This document shows positions 14,419-20,292 of a stretch of 23,798 nt of DNA, one piece after another. Both the position numbers and the translations under genes were made by a program. The first letter of the stretch is position 1; the number at the start of each line of letters is the position of its first letter. The notes under the pieces are model-generated. The model saw only the letters and a list, made by a program, of their open reading frames with translations, was not told the DNA's origin and made no database searches. The stretch lies in assembly GCA_036397035.1 (NCBI GenBank), contig DASWJS010000035.1, forward strand, positions 1 to 23,798. The letters run 5' to 3'. The stretch is from DASWJS01 sp036397035. Lineage in GTDB: Bacteria; Actinomycetota; AC-67.

Positions 14419-16215
14419 CTAGCCCTTCGACGCGACTTCCTGCTTGGCCTTTTCCTCGGCCACCAGCTCGCGGCGGAGGATCTTGCCGATCATCGTCTTG
14501 GGAAGCTCGTCGCGGAACTCGAAGGCCTTGGGCACCTTGTAGGCGGTCAGGCGCTCGCGGCAGAACTCCTCGATCTCCTTCTCGGTGGCGCTCTGGCCCG
14601 GCTTCAACGTGATGAACGCCTTCGCGATCTCGCCGGTCGTCGGGTGCGGGAGGCCGACGACCGCGGCCTCGAGGATCTTCGGGTGCTGGTAGAGCACCTC
14701 CTCGATGTCGCGCGGGTAGACGTTGAATCCGCCGACGAGGATCATGTCCTTCTTGCGATCGACGATCTTGAAGAAGCCGTCCTCGTCCACCTCGACGACG
14801 TCGCCGGTGTAGAACCAGCCGTCGACGATGCTGTTGGCGGTCTCGTCGGGCCGGTTCCAGTATCCGCTCATCACCTGCGGGCCTCGAATGCACAGCTCGC
14901 CCGGGCCGGGCAGGTCGATCTCCTTCGAGGGGTCCTCGACGTCGACCAGCTTGCAGTCGGTCCCCGGCACCGGGATCCCGATCGTGCCGATCTTGCGCGC
15001 CTCGGAGAAGGGGTTCATGTGCGTGATCGGCGCGGTTTCCGACAGCCCGTAGCCCTCCACGATCATCCCGCCGGTGACCTTCTCCCACTGCTGCTGCACC
15101 TCGAGCGGCAGCGGCGCGGCGCCGCTCGCGCACAAACGGATCGAGCGCATGTCGGTGTTGGCGAGGTCCGGGTGGTGGAGCAGGTTCGCATACAGCGTCG
15201 GCACGCCGGGGAAGATGGTCGGCTTCGTGCGCCCGACCGTCTTGAGCAAGTGGCCCAGGTCGCGCGGGTTCGGGACCAGGGACAGCAACGCCCCGAGCGT
15301 GATGCCGACGTTCATGCACACCGTCTGGCCGTAGGAGTGGAACAGCGGCAGCGCGCACATGACCACTTCCTTGCCGGGCTGCAACCCGAGCAGCCAGTTC
15401 TTCGCCATGTGGCAGTTCACGAACAGGTTCTGGTGCGAGAGCATGACGCCCTTGCTGACGCCCGTCGTGCCGCCCGTGTATTGCAGCGCGGCCAGGTCGT
15501 TCACCGGGTCGATCTCGGCCTGCTGCACGCCCCCCCGCGCGGAGGCCATGAGCTGCTTCCAGCGCTTCACCGGCTCGGACGCCGGGATCGGCCGCCACGC
15601 GTCCTTCTTCAGCTTGGGCCCGAGGAACGCCTTCAGCCCGCTGAAGTTGTCGAAGACGCTCGCGACGATCACTTCGCGCAGGTTCGGGCACGCGGGGCGG
15701 ATCGCCTTGACCTTGTCGTACATCAGGTCCAGGCAGACGAGCACCTCGATCCCCGAGTCGTTGAACTGGTGCTCCAACTCGCGCTCGGTGTAGAGCGGGT
15801 TGTTGCACACGATGATCGCGCCAAGCCGTAGCGCCGCGTAGTACGCGACGACCGTCTGGGGGACGTTCGGCATCAGCGTGCCCACGCGCGTGCCCTTGGT
15901 GACGCCGAGGTCGCGCAGGACCGATGCGAACTTGTCCACCTTCTCGCCGAGCTGCGCGTAGGTGAGCCGCTGGCCTTCGAAGTCGATCGCGGGGTTGTTG
16001 GGGAAGCGGCGAATCGAATCGTCGAGCAACGCGGTCACCGGCCCAACCGGGTACTCGACGTTCGGCTCGACGCCGGGCGGATAGGACTTCTCCCAGATCT
16101 TCTCCATCGGGATCCCCTTTCGTTCGGCGGCCTTCGCCCCCGAGCGTGTGCGCGTCTTCCTCGGCGCGGCTTTCCGTGCCGAACGTGTCGAGCTCTTCGG
16201 GTTCTGTTGAGCCAT
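14419..16215 (-). CDS. fadD: Long-chain fatty-acid-CoA ligase
   Basis: A 598-residue ANL-superfamily acyl-CoA synthetase. The ATP-binding P-loop is YTGGTTGVSKGVMLSH, followed by GYGLSETAP, DGWFYTGD, the hinge VDRKKDMILVGGFNVYP and the catalytic lysine region PKTMIGKILRREL. It activates fatty acids to acyl-CoA through an acyl-adenylate. The first 36 residues are an extra Lys/Arg/Ala/Ser-rich segment with no equivalent in the core enzyme. The ATG at 16215 has GGGAG about 10 bases upstream; a second ATG at 16107 (MEKIWEKSYP) has the better-spaced AAAGGGG and is a real alternative. It forms an operon with trpG (1-bp gap) and shares its promoter region with crgA. Confidence 0.94.
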   Translation of the reverse strand: MAQQNPKSSTRSARKAAPRKTRTRSGAKAAERKGIPMEKIWEKSYPPGVEPNVEYPVGPVTALLDDSIRRFPNNPAIDFEGQRLTYAQLGEKVDKFASVLRDLGVTKGTRVGTLMPNVPQTVVAYYAALRLGAIIVCNNPLYTERELEHQFNDSGIEVLVCLDLMYDKVKAIRPACPNLREVIVASVFDNFSGLKAFLGPKLKKDAWRPIPASEPVKRWKQLMASARGGVQQAEIDPVNDLAALQYTGGTTGVSKGVMLSHQNLFVNCHMAKNWLLGLQPGKEVVMCALPLFHSYGQTVCMNVGITLGALLSLVPNPRDLGHLLKTVGRTKPTIFPGVPTLYANLLHHPDLANTDMRSIRLCASGAAPLPLEVQQQWEKVTGGMIVEGYGLSETAPITHMNPFSEARKIGTIGIPVPGTDCKLVDVEDPSKEIDLPGPGELCIRGPQVMSGYWNRPDETANSIVDGWFYTGDVVEVDEDGFFKIVDRKKDMILVGGFNVYPRDIEEVLYQHPKILEAAVVGLPHPTTGEIAKAFITLKPGQSATEKEIEEFCRERLTAYKVPKAFEFRDELPKTMIGKILRRELVAEEKAKQEVASKG

Positions 16216-16253
16216 GGATGAGCAACTCCCACTGTCTGGAACGGCGGACGCAG

Positions 16254-16260
16254 TATGATA
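16254..16260. promoter_or_regulatory. Overlapping two-way -10 element for crgA and fadD
   Basis: TATGATA reads TATGAT on the plus strand (16254-16259) and TATCAT on the minus strand (16260-16255), each five of six to TATAAT. The plus box ends exactly 7 bases before the crgA ATG at 16267, predicting a leaderless crgA mRNA. The minus box ends 39 bases before the fadD ATG at 16215. One near-symmetric 7-bp element could therefore serve both directions. Inferred from sequence only. Confidence 0.55.
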
Positions 16261-16266
16261 GTCGCC

Positions 16267-16494
16267 ATGCCCATCTCAAAATCCAAACGTCGCCGCTATA
16301 CGCCGCCACCGAAGCCCAAGCCGAAGCCGTCTCCGAAGTGGGTGCCGGTCCTGATGCTGACGCTGATTGGGCTCGGGGTCGTGTGGCTCGTCCTGTACTA
16401 CCTCAGCGTCATCAACTTCGGGAACCTGATCGGGATCGGCGTAGGCTTCGGCTTCATCGCCGGCGGGTTCTTCACCGGCGTCTTCTGGCGCTGA
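16267..16494 (+). CDS. crgA: CrgA cell-division membrane protein
   Basis: A 75-residue CrgA-family protein: a basic, Pro/Lys-rich cytoplasmic N-terminus (SKSKRRRYTPPPKPKPKPSPKW), then two membrane helices (WVPVLMLTLIGLGVVWLVLY and GNLIGIGVGFGFIAGGFFTG) with a short loop, ending in FWR as family members do. CrgA helps recruit FtsI/PbpA and other partners to the septum in mycobacteria and affects division timing in Streptomyces. An in-frame ATG at 16255 would add four residues, but it lies within the predicted -10 box, so 16267 is preferred. The location just beyond trpG and pknB, on the pknB strand, matches the mycobacterial order. Confidence 0.92.
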   Translation: MPISKSKRRRYTPPPKPKPKPSPKWVPVLMLTLIGLGVVWLVLYYLSVINFGNLIGIGVGFGFIAGGFFTGVFWR

Positions 16495-16498
16495 TCGC

Positions 16499-16561
16499 GG
16501 CCCCACGACCCGGCCCCACGACCCGGCCCCACGACCCGGCCCACGACCCGGCCCACGATCC
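16499..16561 (+). repeat. Tandem repeat, five 12-13 bp units
   Basis: Three exact copies of GGCCCCACGACCC (16499-16511, 16512-16524, 16525-16537), one 12-base copy GGCCCACGACCC (16538-16549) and a final variant GGCCCACGATCC (16550-16561). It lies in the crgA-csoR gap, begins 5 bases after the crgA stop and ends 23 bases before the CsoR operator. The one-base deletion shared by the last two units suggests growth by slippage. No coding frame is evident. Confidence 0.9.
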
Positions 16562-16584
16562 GCACCGCACCAATGCGGCGCCGT

Positions 16585-16601
16585 ATACCCCCGAGGGGTA
16601 T
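16585..16601. promoter_or_regulatory. CsoR-type copper operator
   Basis: ATACCCCCGAGGGGTAT: perfect 7-bp arms (ATACCCC / GGGGTAT) around CGA. This matches the G-tract palindromes bound by CsoR-family repressors. It lies 10 bases upstream of the csoR ATG and overlaps the predicted -10 box TATCCT (16599-16604), so binding should block transcription until Cu(I) releases the repressor. Confidence 0.8.
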
Positions 16602-16604
16602 CCT
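16599..16604 (+). promoter_or_regulatory. Predicted -10 box of csoR (leaderless)
   Basis: TATCCT begins in the right arm of the CsoR operator and ends exactly 7 bases before the ATG at 16612. No Shine-Dalgarno precedes the ATG, so transcription probably starts at the AUG. Confidence 0.5.
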
Positions 16605-16611
16605 GTCGTGT

Positions 16612-16890
16612 ATGCCGTATCAGTACGCGAGTCAACGGGAGGACCTGCTCAAGCGGCTGCGGCGCATCGAGGGTCAGGTGCGCGGGATCGCGCGCATGGT
16701 CGAGGAGGACCAGTACTGCGTCGACGTGCTCAACCAGATCGCGGCCGTCAACGCGGCGCTCGACAAGGTCGGCATGAGCCTGCTGTCCGATCACATCCGC
16801 GGCTGCGTCACCGACGCCGTGTCCTCAGGCGGGGGCGAGGAGAAGGTCGACGAGCTGGTTGGCGTGGTCGGCCGCTTCCTCAAGACGTAG
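16612..16890 (+). CDS. csoR: CsoR copper-sensing transcriptional repressor
   Basis: A 92-residue all-helical repressor of the CsoR/RcnR (DUF156) family. The three Cu(I) ligands of M. tuberculosis CsoR are present at the same numbers: Cys36 (DQYCVDVL), His61 and Cys65 (SDHIRGC). The N-terminal helix carries the family signature LLKRLRRIEGQVRGIARM. It should sit on DNA as a tetramer and fall off on Cu(I) binding. The ATG at 16612 is chosen by homology and by the leaderless promoter; the open frame continues upstream through the operator. No copper exporter or copper chaperone is within the window, so the only visible target is its own promoter. Confidence 0.94.
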   Translation: MPYQYASQREDLLKRLRRIEGQVRGIARMVEEDQYCVDVLNQIAAVNAALDKVGMSLLSDHIRGCVTDAVSSGGGEEKVDELVGVVGRFLKT

Positions 16891-16910
16891 TTACAAGCAT
16901 GTAGTTCAAT

Positions 16911-16923
16911 CCCCAGGCTGGGG
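16911..16923. other. Inverted repeat between csoR and the zinc-ribbon gene
   Basis: CCCCAGGCTGGGG is a perfect 6-1-6 palindrome (as RNA, a 4-bp stem with a 5-base loop), followed by GAAAAGG. It lies 20 bases after the csoR stop and 15 bases before the next ATG. It has no T-run, so it is either an operator half or a weak attenuator rather than a clear terminator. Confidence 0.35.
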
Positions 16924-16938
16924 AAAAGGCTGTGGAGA

Positions 16939-17187
16939 ATGCCCGTCTTCGACTACAAGTGCGGCTCGTGCGGGGCTCGGGAGGAGCACATCGTCCTGCA
17001 GGGTGAGGAGCCGCCCACGGTGTGCGGCTCGTGCGGCGGCTCGCTCCGCAAGACCTTCGGCGTAGGCCGTCTGCTGGTCAACCTGGAGGGGTGGGGCTTC
17101 TCCAAGACCGACGGCCTGATCGCCGACACGCGCGGCAAGGACTTCAAGGCGCTCAAGGAGCGCGCGCAGCGGATCGTGGAGGAGTAG
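16939..17187 (+). CDS. FmdB-type zinc-ribbon protein
   Basis: An 82-residue protein. Its N-terminal half is a zinc ribbon of the FmdB/CxxC_CXXC_SSSS family: MPVFDYKCGSCGAREEHIV with a second knuckle VCGSCGGSL, i.e. two CxxC pairs about 20 residues apart. The rest (GWGFSKTDGLIADTRGKDFK and a helical KERAQRIVEE end) is also typical of actinobacterial members. Such proteins are presumed regulatory, but the role is not established. It follows csoR by 48 bp and may be co-transcribed with it. The ATG at 16939 has AAGG 9 bases upstream and a closer GGAG. Its stop is 4 bp from the convergent gene. Confidence 0.88.
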   Translation: MPVFDYKCGSCGAREEHIVLQGEEPPTVCGSCGGSLRKTFGVGRLLVNLEGWGFSKTDGLIADTRGKDFKALKERAQRIVEE

Positions 17188-17191
17188 CGGG

Positions 17192-17473
17192 TCAGCCGTC
17201 GGAGCCGTGCGCGACCTCTTCGCGACGAACCATCGCCTCGCCGCAGTGACGCGGGGCCGCGTCCGAACCCATCCGAAGCACAAGGACCTCGGTGCCGCAC
17301 GTCCCGCACCAGAACGTGACGCGCACGCCGGCGGGCGGCGGTTCGATCGACGGCGCCGGCGCCGACTTCGGGACGCGGCGCAGGCTTCGCAGCATGCCGA
17401 GCCCGACCACCGCCAGGACGAGCGCCATGAGCGCGGCGACCGTGACGCGGCCGGCGTCGACGGCGACGATCAC
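17192..17473 (-). CDS. Small membrane-anchored zinc-ribbon-like protein
   Basis: A 93-residue protein with one N-terminal membrane helix (VTVAALMALVLAVVGLGMLR), a Pro-rich linker and a C-terminal metal-site-like segment: FWCGTCGTEVLVLRMGSDAA then PRHCGEAMV. The pattern C-x2-C ... HCG-x-x-M resembles desulforedoxin/desulfoferrodoxin N-terminal ribbons (C-x2-C ... CCG-x-x-M), but with His replacing the first Cys of the CC pair, giving a possible Cys3His site. The GTG start at 17473 is 10 bp after the thiolase stop, with no clear Shine-Dalgarno, so it is probably expressed with the thiolase. Metal binding is inferred; function unknown. Confidence 0.7.
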   Translation of the reverse strand: MIVAVDAGRVTVAALMALVLAVVGLGMLRSLRRVPKSAPAPSIEPPPAGVRVTFWCGTCGTEVLVLRMGSDAAPRHCGEAMVRREEVAHGSDG

Positions 17474-17483
17474 GGCGGCGGCG

Positions 17484-18683
17484 TCAGCCGAGGCGCTCGA
17501 GAATGGTCGCGTTGCTCATGCCGCCGCCCTCGCACATCGCCTGCAGGCCGTAGCGAGCGCCACGGCGCTCCATCTCGTGCAGCAGCGTCGTCATCAGGCG
17601 CGCGCCGCTCGCCCCCAGCGGGTGCCCGAGCGCGATGGCCCCGCCGTTGGGGTTGACGTTCTTGTCGAACCAGGCGTCGTCGGCGCCCAGCTCCTTCTTC
17701 CACGCGAGCACGACGGTGGCGAACGCTTCGTTCAGCTCGACGACGTCGATGTCGGACAGGCCGAGCCCGGCCCGCTCCAGCGCCTTGCGCGTCGAGGGGA
17801 TCACCGCGGTCAGCATCAGCACGGGGTCGTCCGCGGCGACCGCGAAGCTGTGGAAGCGGGCGCGCGGCTTGAGGCCCAGTTCCTTCGCCTTCTCCGGCGT
17901 GGTGACGAGCAGCGCCGCCGCGCCGTCGGTGATCTGCGAGGAGTTGCCGGCGGTCGTCACCCAGCGGATCTCGGGGAACCGCTGCTGGGTCTCCTCGCTG
18001 TAGAACGCGGGCTTCAGGCCGCCGAGCTTCTCCAGCGTCGTCTCGCGCAGGCCCTCGTCCACCTCGAAGACGCGCGCGTCGCCGTTCGAGCCGACCTTGA
18101 TCGGGTAGATCTCGCGCTCGAAGTAGCCGGCGTCGGTCGCCGCGCGCGCCCGTTCTTGCGAGCGAACGCCGATCGCGTCGACCTCTTCACGGCTCAGGTC
18201 CCAGCGCGCCGCGATCAGCTCCGAGGAGATGCCTTGTGGGACGAGGTTGCCGTTGTAGCGCTGCTGCATGGACTCGGGGAAGGGGAAGCCGCCCGTGGCA
18301 ATGTTCGAGCCCATCGGCACTCGCGTCATCGACTCGACGCCGCTCGCGACGACGACGTCCTGCGCGCCGCTCATGACGGCCTGCGCCGCGAAGTGCGCGG
18401 CTTGCTGGCTCGAGCCGCACTGGCGGTCGATCGACGTCGAGGGCACGTGCTCCGGAAGGCCCGCGGCGAGCCACGCGTTTCGCCCGACGTTGATGCCCTG
18501 CTCGCCCACTTGCGAGACGCAACCGGTGACGTTGTCGTCCACGACCGCGGGGTCCACGCCCGTGCGCTCGAACAGCTCCTTGAGGGTCTTGCCGAGCAGG
18601 TCCACCGGGTGGATCTCGGCGAGCGACCCGCCGCGCTTGCCCAGCGGCGTGCGGACGGCTCCGACGATGACGGCTTCGCGCAT
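17484..18683 (-). CDS. Acetyl-CoA acyltransferase (thiolase)
   Basis: A 399-residue thiolase. All three catalytic elements are present: nucleophile Cys89 in DRQCGSSQQA, His354 in NPNGGAIALGHPLGASGAR and Cys384 in QAMCEGGGMSNA. It cleaves 3-ketoacyl-CoA to acetyl-CoA and a shortened acyl-CoA, or condenses in reverse. SIDRQCGSSQQA resembles FadA5-like and other actinobacterial degradative thiolases, so a catabolic role in fatty-acid or ring-compound breakdown is likely; the substrate is not fixed. AGGGGG lies 8 bases upstream of the ATG. The leader contains a perfect 16-bp palindrome next to a -10 box, indicating repressor control. The zinc-ribbon gene follows in the same unit. Confidence 0.95.
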   Translation of the reverse strand: MREAVIVGAVRTPLGKRGGSLAEIHPVDLLGKTLKELFERTGVDPAVVDDNVTGCVSQVGEQGINVGRNAWLAAGLPEHVPSTSIDRQCGSSQQAAHFAAQAVMSGAQDVVVASGVESMTRVPMGSNIATGGFPFPESMQQRYNGNLVPQGISSELIAARWDLSREEVDAIGVRSQERARAATDAGYFEREIYPIKVGSNGDARVFEVDEGLRETTLEKLGGLKPAFYSEETQQRFPEIRWVTTAGNSSQITDGAAALLVTTPEKAKELGLKPRARFHSFAVAADDPVLMLTAVIPSTRKALERAGLGLSDIDVVELNEAFATVVLAWKKELGADDAWFDKNVNPNGGAIALGHPLGASGARLMTTLLHEMERRGARYGLQAMCEGGGMSNATILERLG

Positions 18684-18732
18684 CTTGGTACCCCCTTGCG
18701 GTAGGCGGGCCTGCTCCCGCTGCCGGGCGTCT

Positions 18733-18748
18733 GTTACCCGCGGGTAAC
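18733..18748. promoter_or_regulatory. Perfect 16-bp palindrome, probable repressor operator of the thiolase
   Basis: GTTACCCGCGGGTAAC, a perfect palindrome. On the thiolase strand it begins one base after a predicted -10 box and would cover the transcription start. TetR-family regulators of lipid catabolism bind operators of this size and symmetry; the actual regulator is not in the window. Confidence 0.7.
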
Positions 18749-18749
18749 T

Positions 18750-18755
18750 ATGCTA
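18750..18755 (-). promoter_or_regulatory. Predicted -10 box of the thiolase gene
   Basis: The minus strand reads TAGCAT, ending 66 bases before the ATG at 18683. The predicted start site falls within the adjacent palindrome and leaves a leader of about 60 bases. Confidence 0.4.
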
Positions 18756-18776
18756 GCAGGTCCACCCGGAACAACG

Positions 18777-19967
18777 TCAACGGGCCTGCGTTCCATGCCC
18801 GGGAGCAGCCCCCGCGCGCTCGGCCAGCCGCAGGACCAGGTCCGCGGCGGTCTCGGGTCCGTTCATGCCGTTCGCCTCGCGGGCGATCGCCCCGGCCGCG
18901 GCACGGAAGGAGGGCGTGGCCAGGACCGAGCGCAGCGCGCGCGGCAGGCCCGAGGGCTTCAGCACGCGCACGCCCGCGCCGGCGCGCTCGACCCGGTAGC
19001 CGTTCTCGCGCTGGTCGCCGTGACCGGGCAGGACCACGACGGGCACGCCGTAGCTGAGGCTCCGGGCGACGATCCCGTGACCGCCGTTGCAGATCACCGC
19101 ATCGGCTCGCGCGAGCACGGCGTCGTGCGAGGCGAACGGAACCACGGTGACCGCCGGGTCGTCGTCGCCGGCCCACTCCGTCTTGCCGGCCGTCACGATC
19201 GCACGGGCACCGCTGGAACGGCACGCCTCGATCGCCGCTTCGACGAGCCGCTCGTCGCTCCAGGCGGTGCTCGCCGCGACGAGCACGAGCGGTCCGTCGC
19301 CGGGCGGGTCGGCCGGGGCGGGACCGGCGGCTTCCCACAGACACGGGCCGATGACGTGCGCGTTCGCAGGCCAGTCCGAGCGCGGCGGCTCGAGCGAGGG
19401 CAGCGTCGCGACGAGCACGAGGTCCGGCGAGAGCGTCCCGTCGACGCCGTCCACGGGGCCGAGGCCGAGGCGGCCGCGAGAGGCGTTCAGGCTCGCGCGC
19501 GCGCGCGCCAAGTCTTTCATTGCCGCACGTCTCATCGCGCGCGCGCGCCACCGTCCCAACCGTCCCCCGGCATCGGCCCCGTAACCGAACGGCATGAGGT
19601 CTCGCGACGGCAGGTGCAAGCCGTGGATCACCAGGCTCGCGAACGGCACGCCGTTCATCTCCGCCGCGAGCGCCGCGCCGAGCGTCAGCAGGTCCACGAC
19701 CATCACGTCGGGCGCGTGGCGGGCGACGGCGGGCGCGAACGCGCGTGCCAGGTTCTCCGAGTCGAGGTACGGACGCAGCGCGTCGACCGGGCTCCCTTCG
19801 GTCAGCGGCAGCGCTTCGCTCGCGCACCCCGCGCGCGCCGCCTCGGCGGCGTGCTCGCCGGATGAGGCGAAGACCACCTCGTGGCCGCGGGACGCGAGCG
19901 CGCGCGCGACGGCGAGCATCGGGTAGGCGTGCCCCGGCCCCGGCATGGCCGCGCAGACGATCTTCAC
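18777..19967 (-). CDS. GT-B glycosyltransferase (family 1/28-like)
   Basis: A 396-residue two-domain GT-B glycosyltransferase. The N-terminal domain starts KIVCAAMPGPGHAYPMLAVA, the acceptor-side loop of MGT/UGT and MurG-like enzymes, with RGHEVVFASS next. The C-terminal nucleotide-sugar site is VICNGGHGIVARSLSYGVP followed by LPGHGDQRENGYRVERAGAGV, close to the EryCIII/UGT signature. It should transfer a sugar from a nucleotide donor to a small molecule or lipid; neither substrate can be named. The GTG start at 19967 is 4 bp after the stop of the PGPGW gene, so the two are co-transcribed. Two alternating CG tracts (19494-19508 and 19536-19548) lie within it and encode Ala/Arg runs. Confidence 0.88.
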   Translation of the reverse strand: MKIVCAAMPGPGHAYPMLAVARALASRGHEVVFASSGEHAAEAARAGCASEALPLTEGSPVDALRPYLDSENLARAFAPAVARHAPDVMVVDLLTLGAALAAEMNGVPFASLVIHGLHLPSRDLMPFGYGADAGGRLGRWRARAMRRAAMKDLARARASLNASRGRLGLGPVDGVDGTLSPDLVLVATLPSLEPPRSDWPANAHVIGPCLWEAAGPAPADPPGDGPLVLVAASTAWSDERLVEAAIEACRSSGARAIVTAGKTEWAGDDDPAVTVVPFASHDAVLARADAVICNGGHGIVARSLSYGVPVVVLPGHGDQRENGYRVERAGAGVRVLKPSGLPRALRSVLATPSFRAAAGAIAREANGMNGPETAADLVLRLAERAGAAPGHGTQAR

Positions 19968-19971
19968 CGCG

Positions 19972-20235
19972 TCAGGACTTGTTCCTGCGAATCCGGCTCC
20001 AGAGCCCTTCCCTGGCCGTCTTCGCCCGCTGCTTCGTCTCGGCCAGGATGCGCTTCGCCCATGCGTATTCCAGGCTGAGCAGCGCGAGCCCGCCGATCAC
20101 CAACGGGATCGTCCAGGGGCCCGGGAGGATGATCAGCGCCAGGCCGGTGAGGATCAGCGTGAAACCGACCAGCGTGATGAGGACGCGCTTGGCGTTGCGC
20201 GCCACCCACGCGGCGATCCGCTTCGTTTCGGCCAT
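19972..20235 (-). CDS. PGPGW-family small membrane protein
   Basis: An 87-residue protein with two adjoining hydrophobic segments: VLITLVGFTLILTGLALIIL, then the motif LPGPWTIPLVIGGLALLSLEYAWAKR, matching the PGPGW (TIGR02611-like) family except that the second Gly is missing (PGPW). Both ends are rich in Lys/Arg and cytoplasmic. Function of the family is unknown. There is no Shine-Dalgarno; TAGTGT ends 9 bases before the ATG, so the transcript may be nearly leaderless. The glycosyltransferase gene follows after 4 bp. Confidence 0.82.
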   Translation of the reverse strand: MAETKRIAAWVARNAKRVLITLVGFTLILTGLALIILPGPWTIPLVIGGLALLSLEYAWAKRILAETKQRAKTAREGLWSRIRRNKS

Positions 20236-20244
20236 GGCGTGCGA

Positions 20245-20250
20245 ACACTA
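20245..20250 (-). promoter_or_regulatory. Possible -10 box of the PGPGW-glycosyltransferase operon
   Basis: The minus strand reads TAGTGT, 9 bases before the ATG at 20235. Weak on its own; the lack of a Shine-Dalgarno makes it more plausible. Confidence 0.3.
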
Positions 20251-20292
20251 CCGATGCGCGAGCCGCTCGCGCACCTGTGCAAGGGACCCCCT

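Noticed and set aside
16573..16611. Upstream start for csoR
   Set aside because: It would place the start codon upstream of the copper operator and -10 box, and it adds 13 residues absent from the family; the ligand numbering C36/H61/C65 supports the ATG at 16612.
16911..16923. Rho-independent terminator of csoR
   Set aside because: The palindrome has a 1-base centre (or a 4-bp stem with a 5-base loop) and no T-run, so it does not meet the usual criteria.
18687..18703. A second CsoR-like site near the thiolase start (GGTACCCCCTTGCGGTA)
   Set aside because: The arms do not pair as in the 16585-16601 site; the C-run is simply the complement of the thiolase ribosome-binding site.
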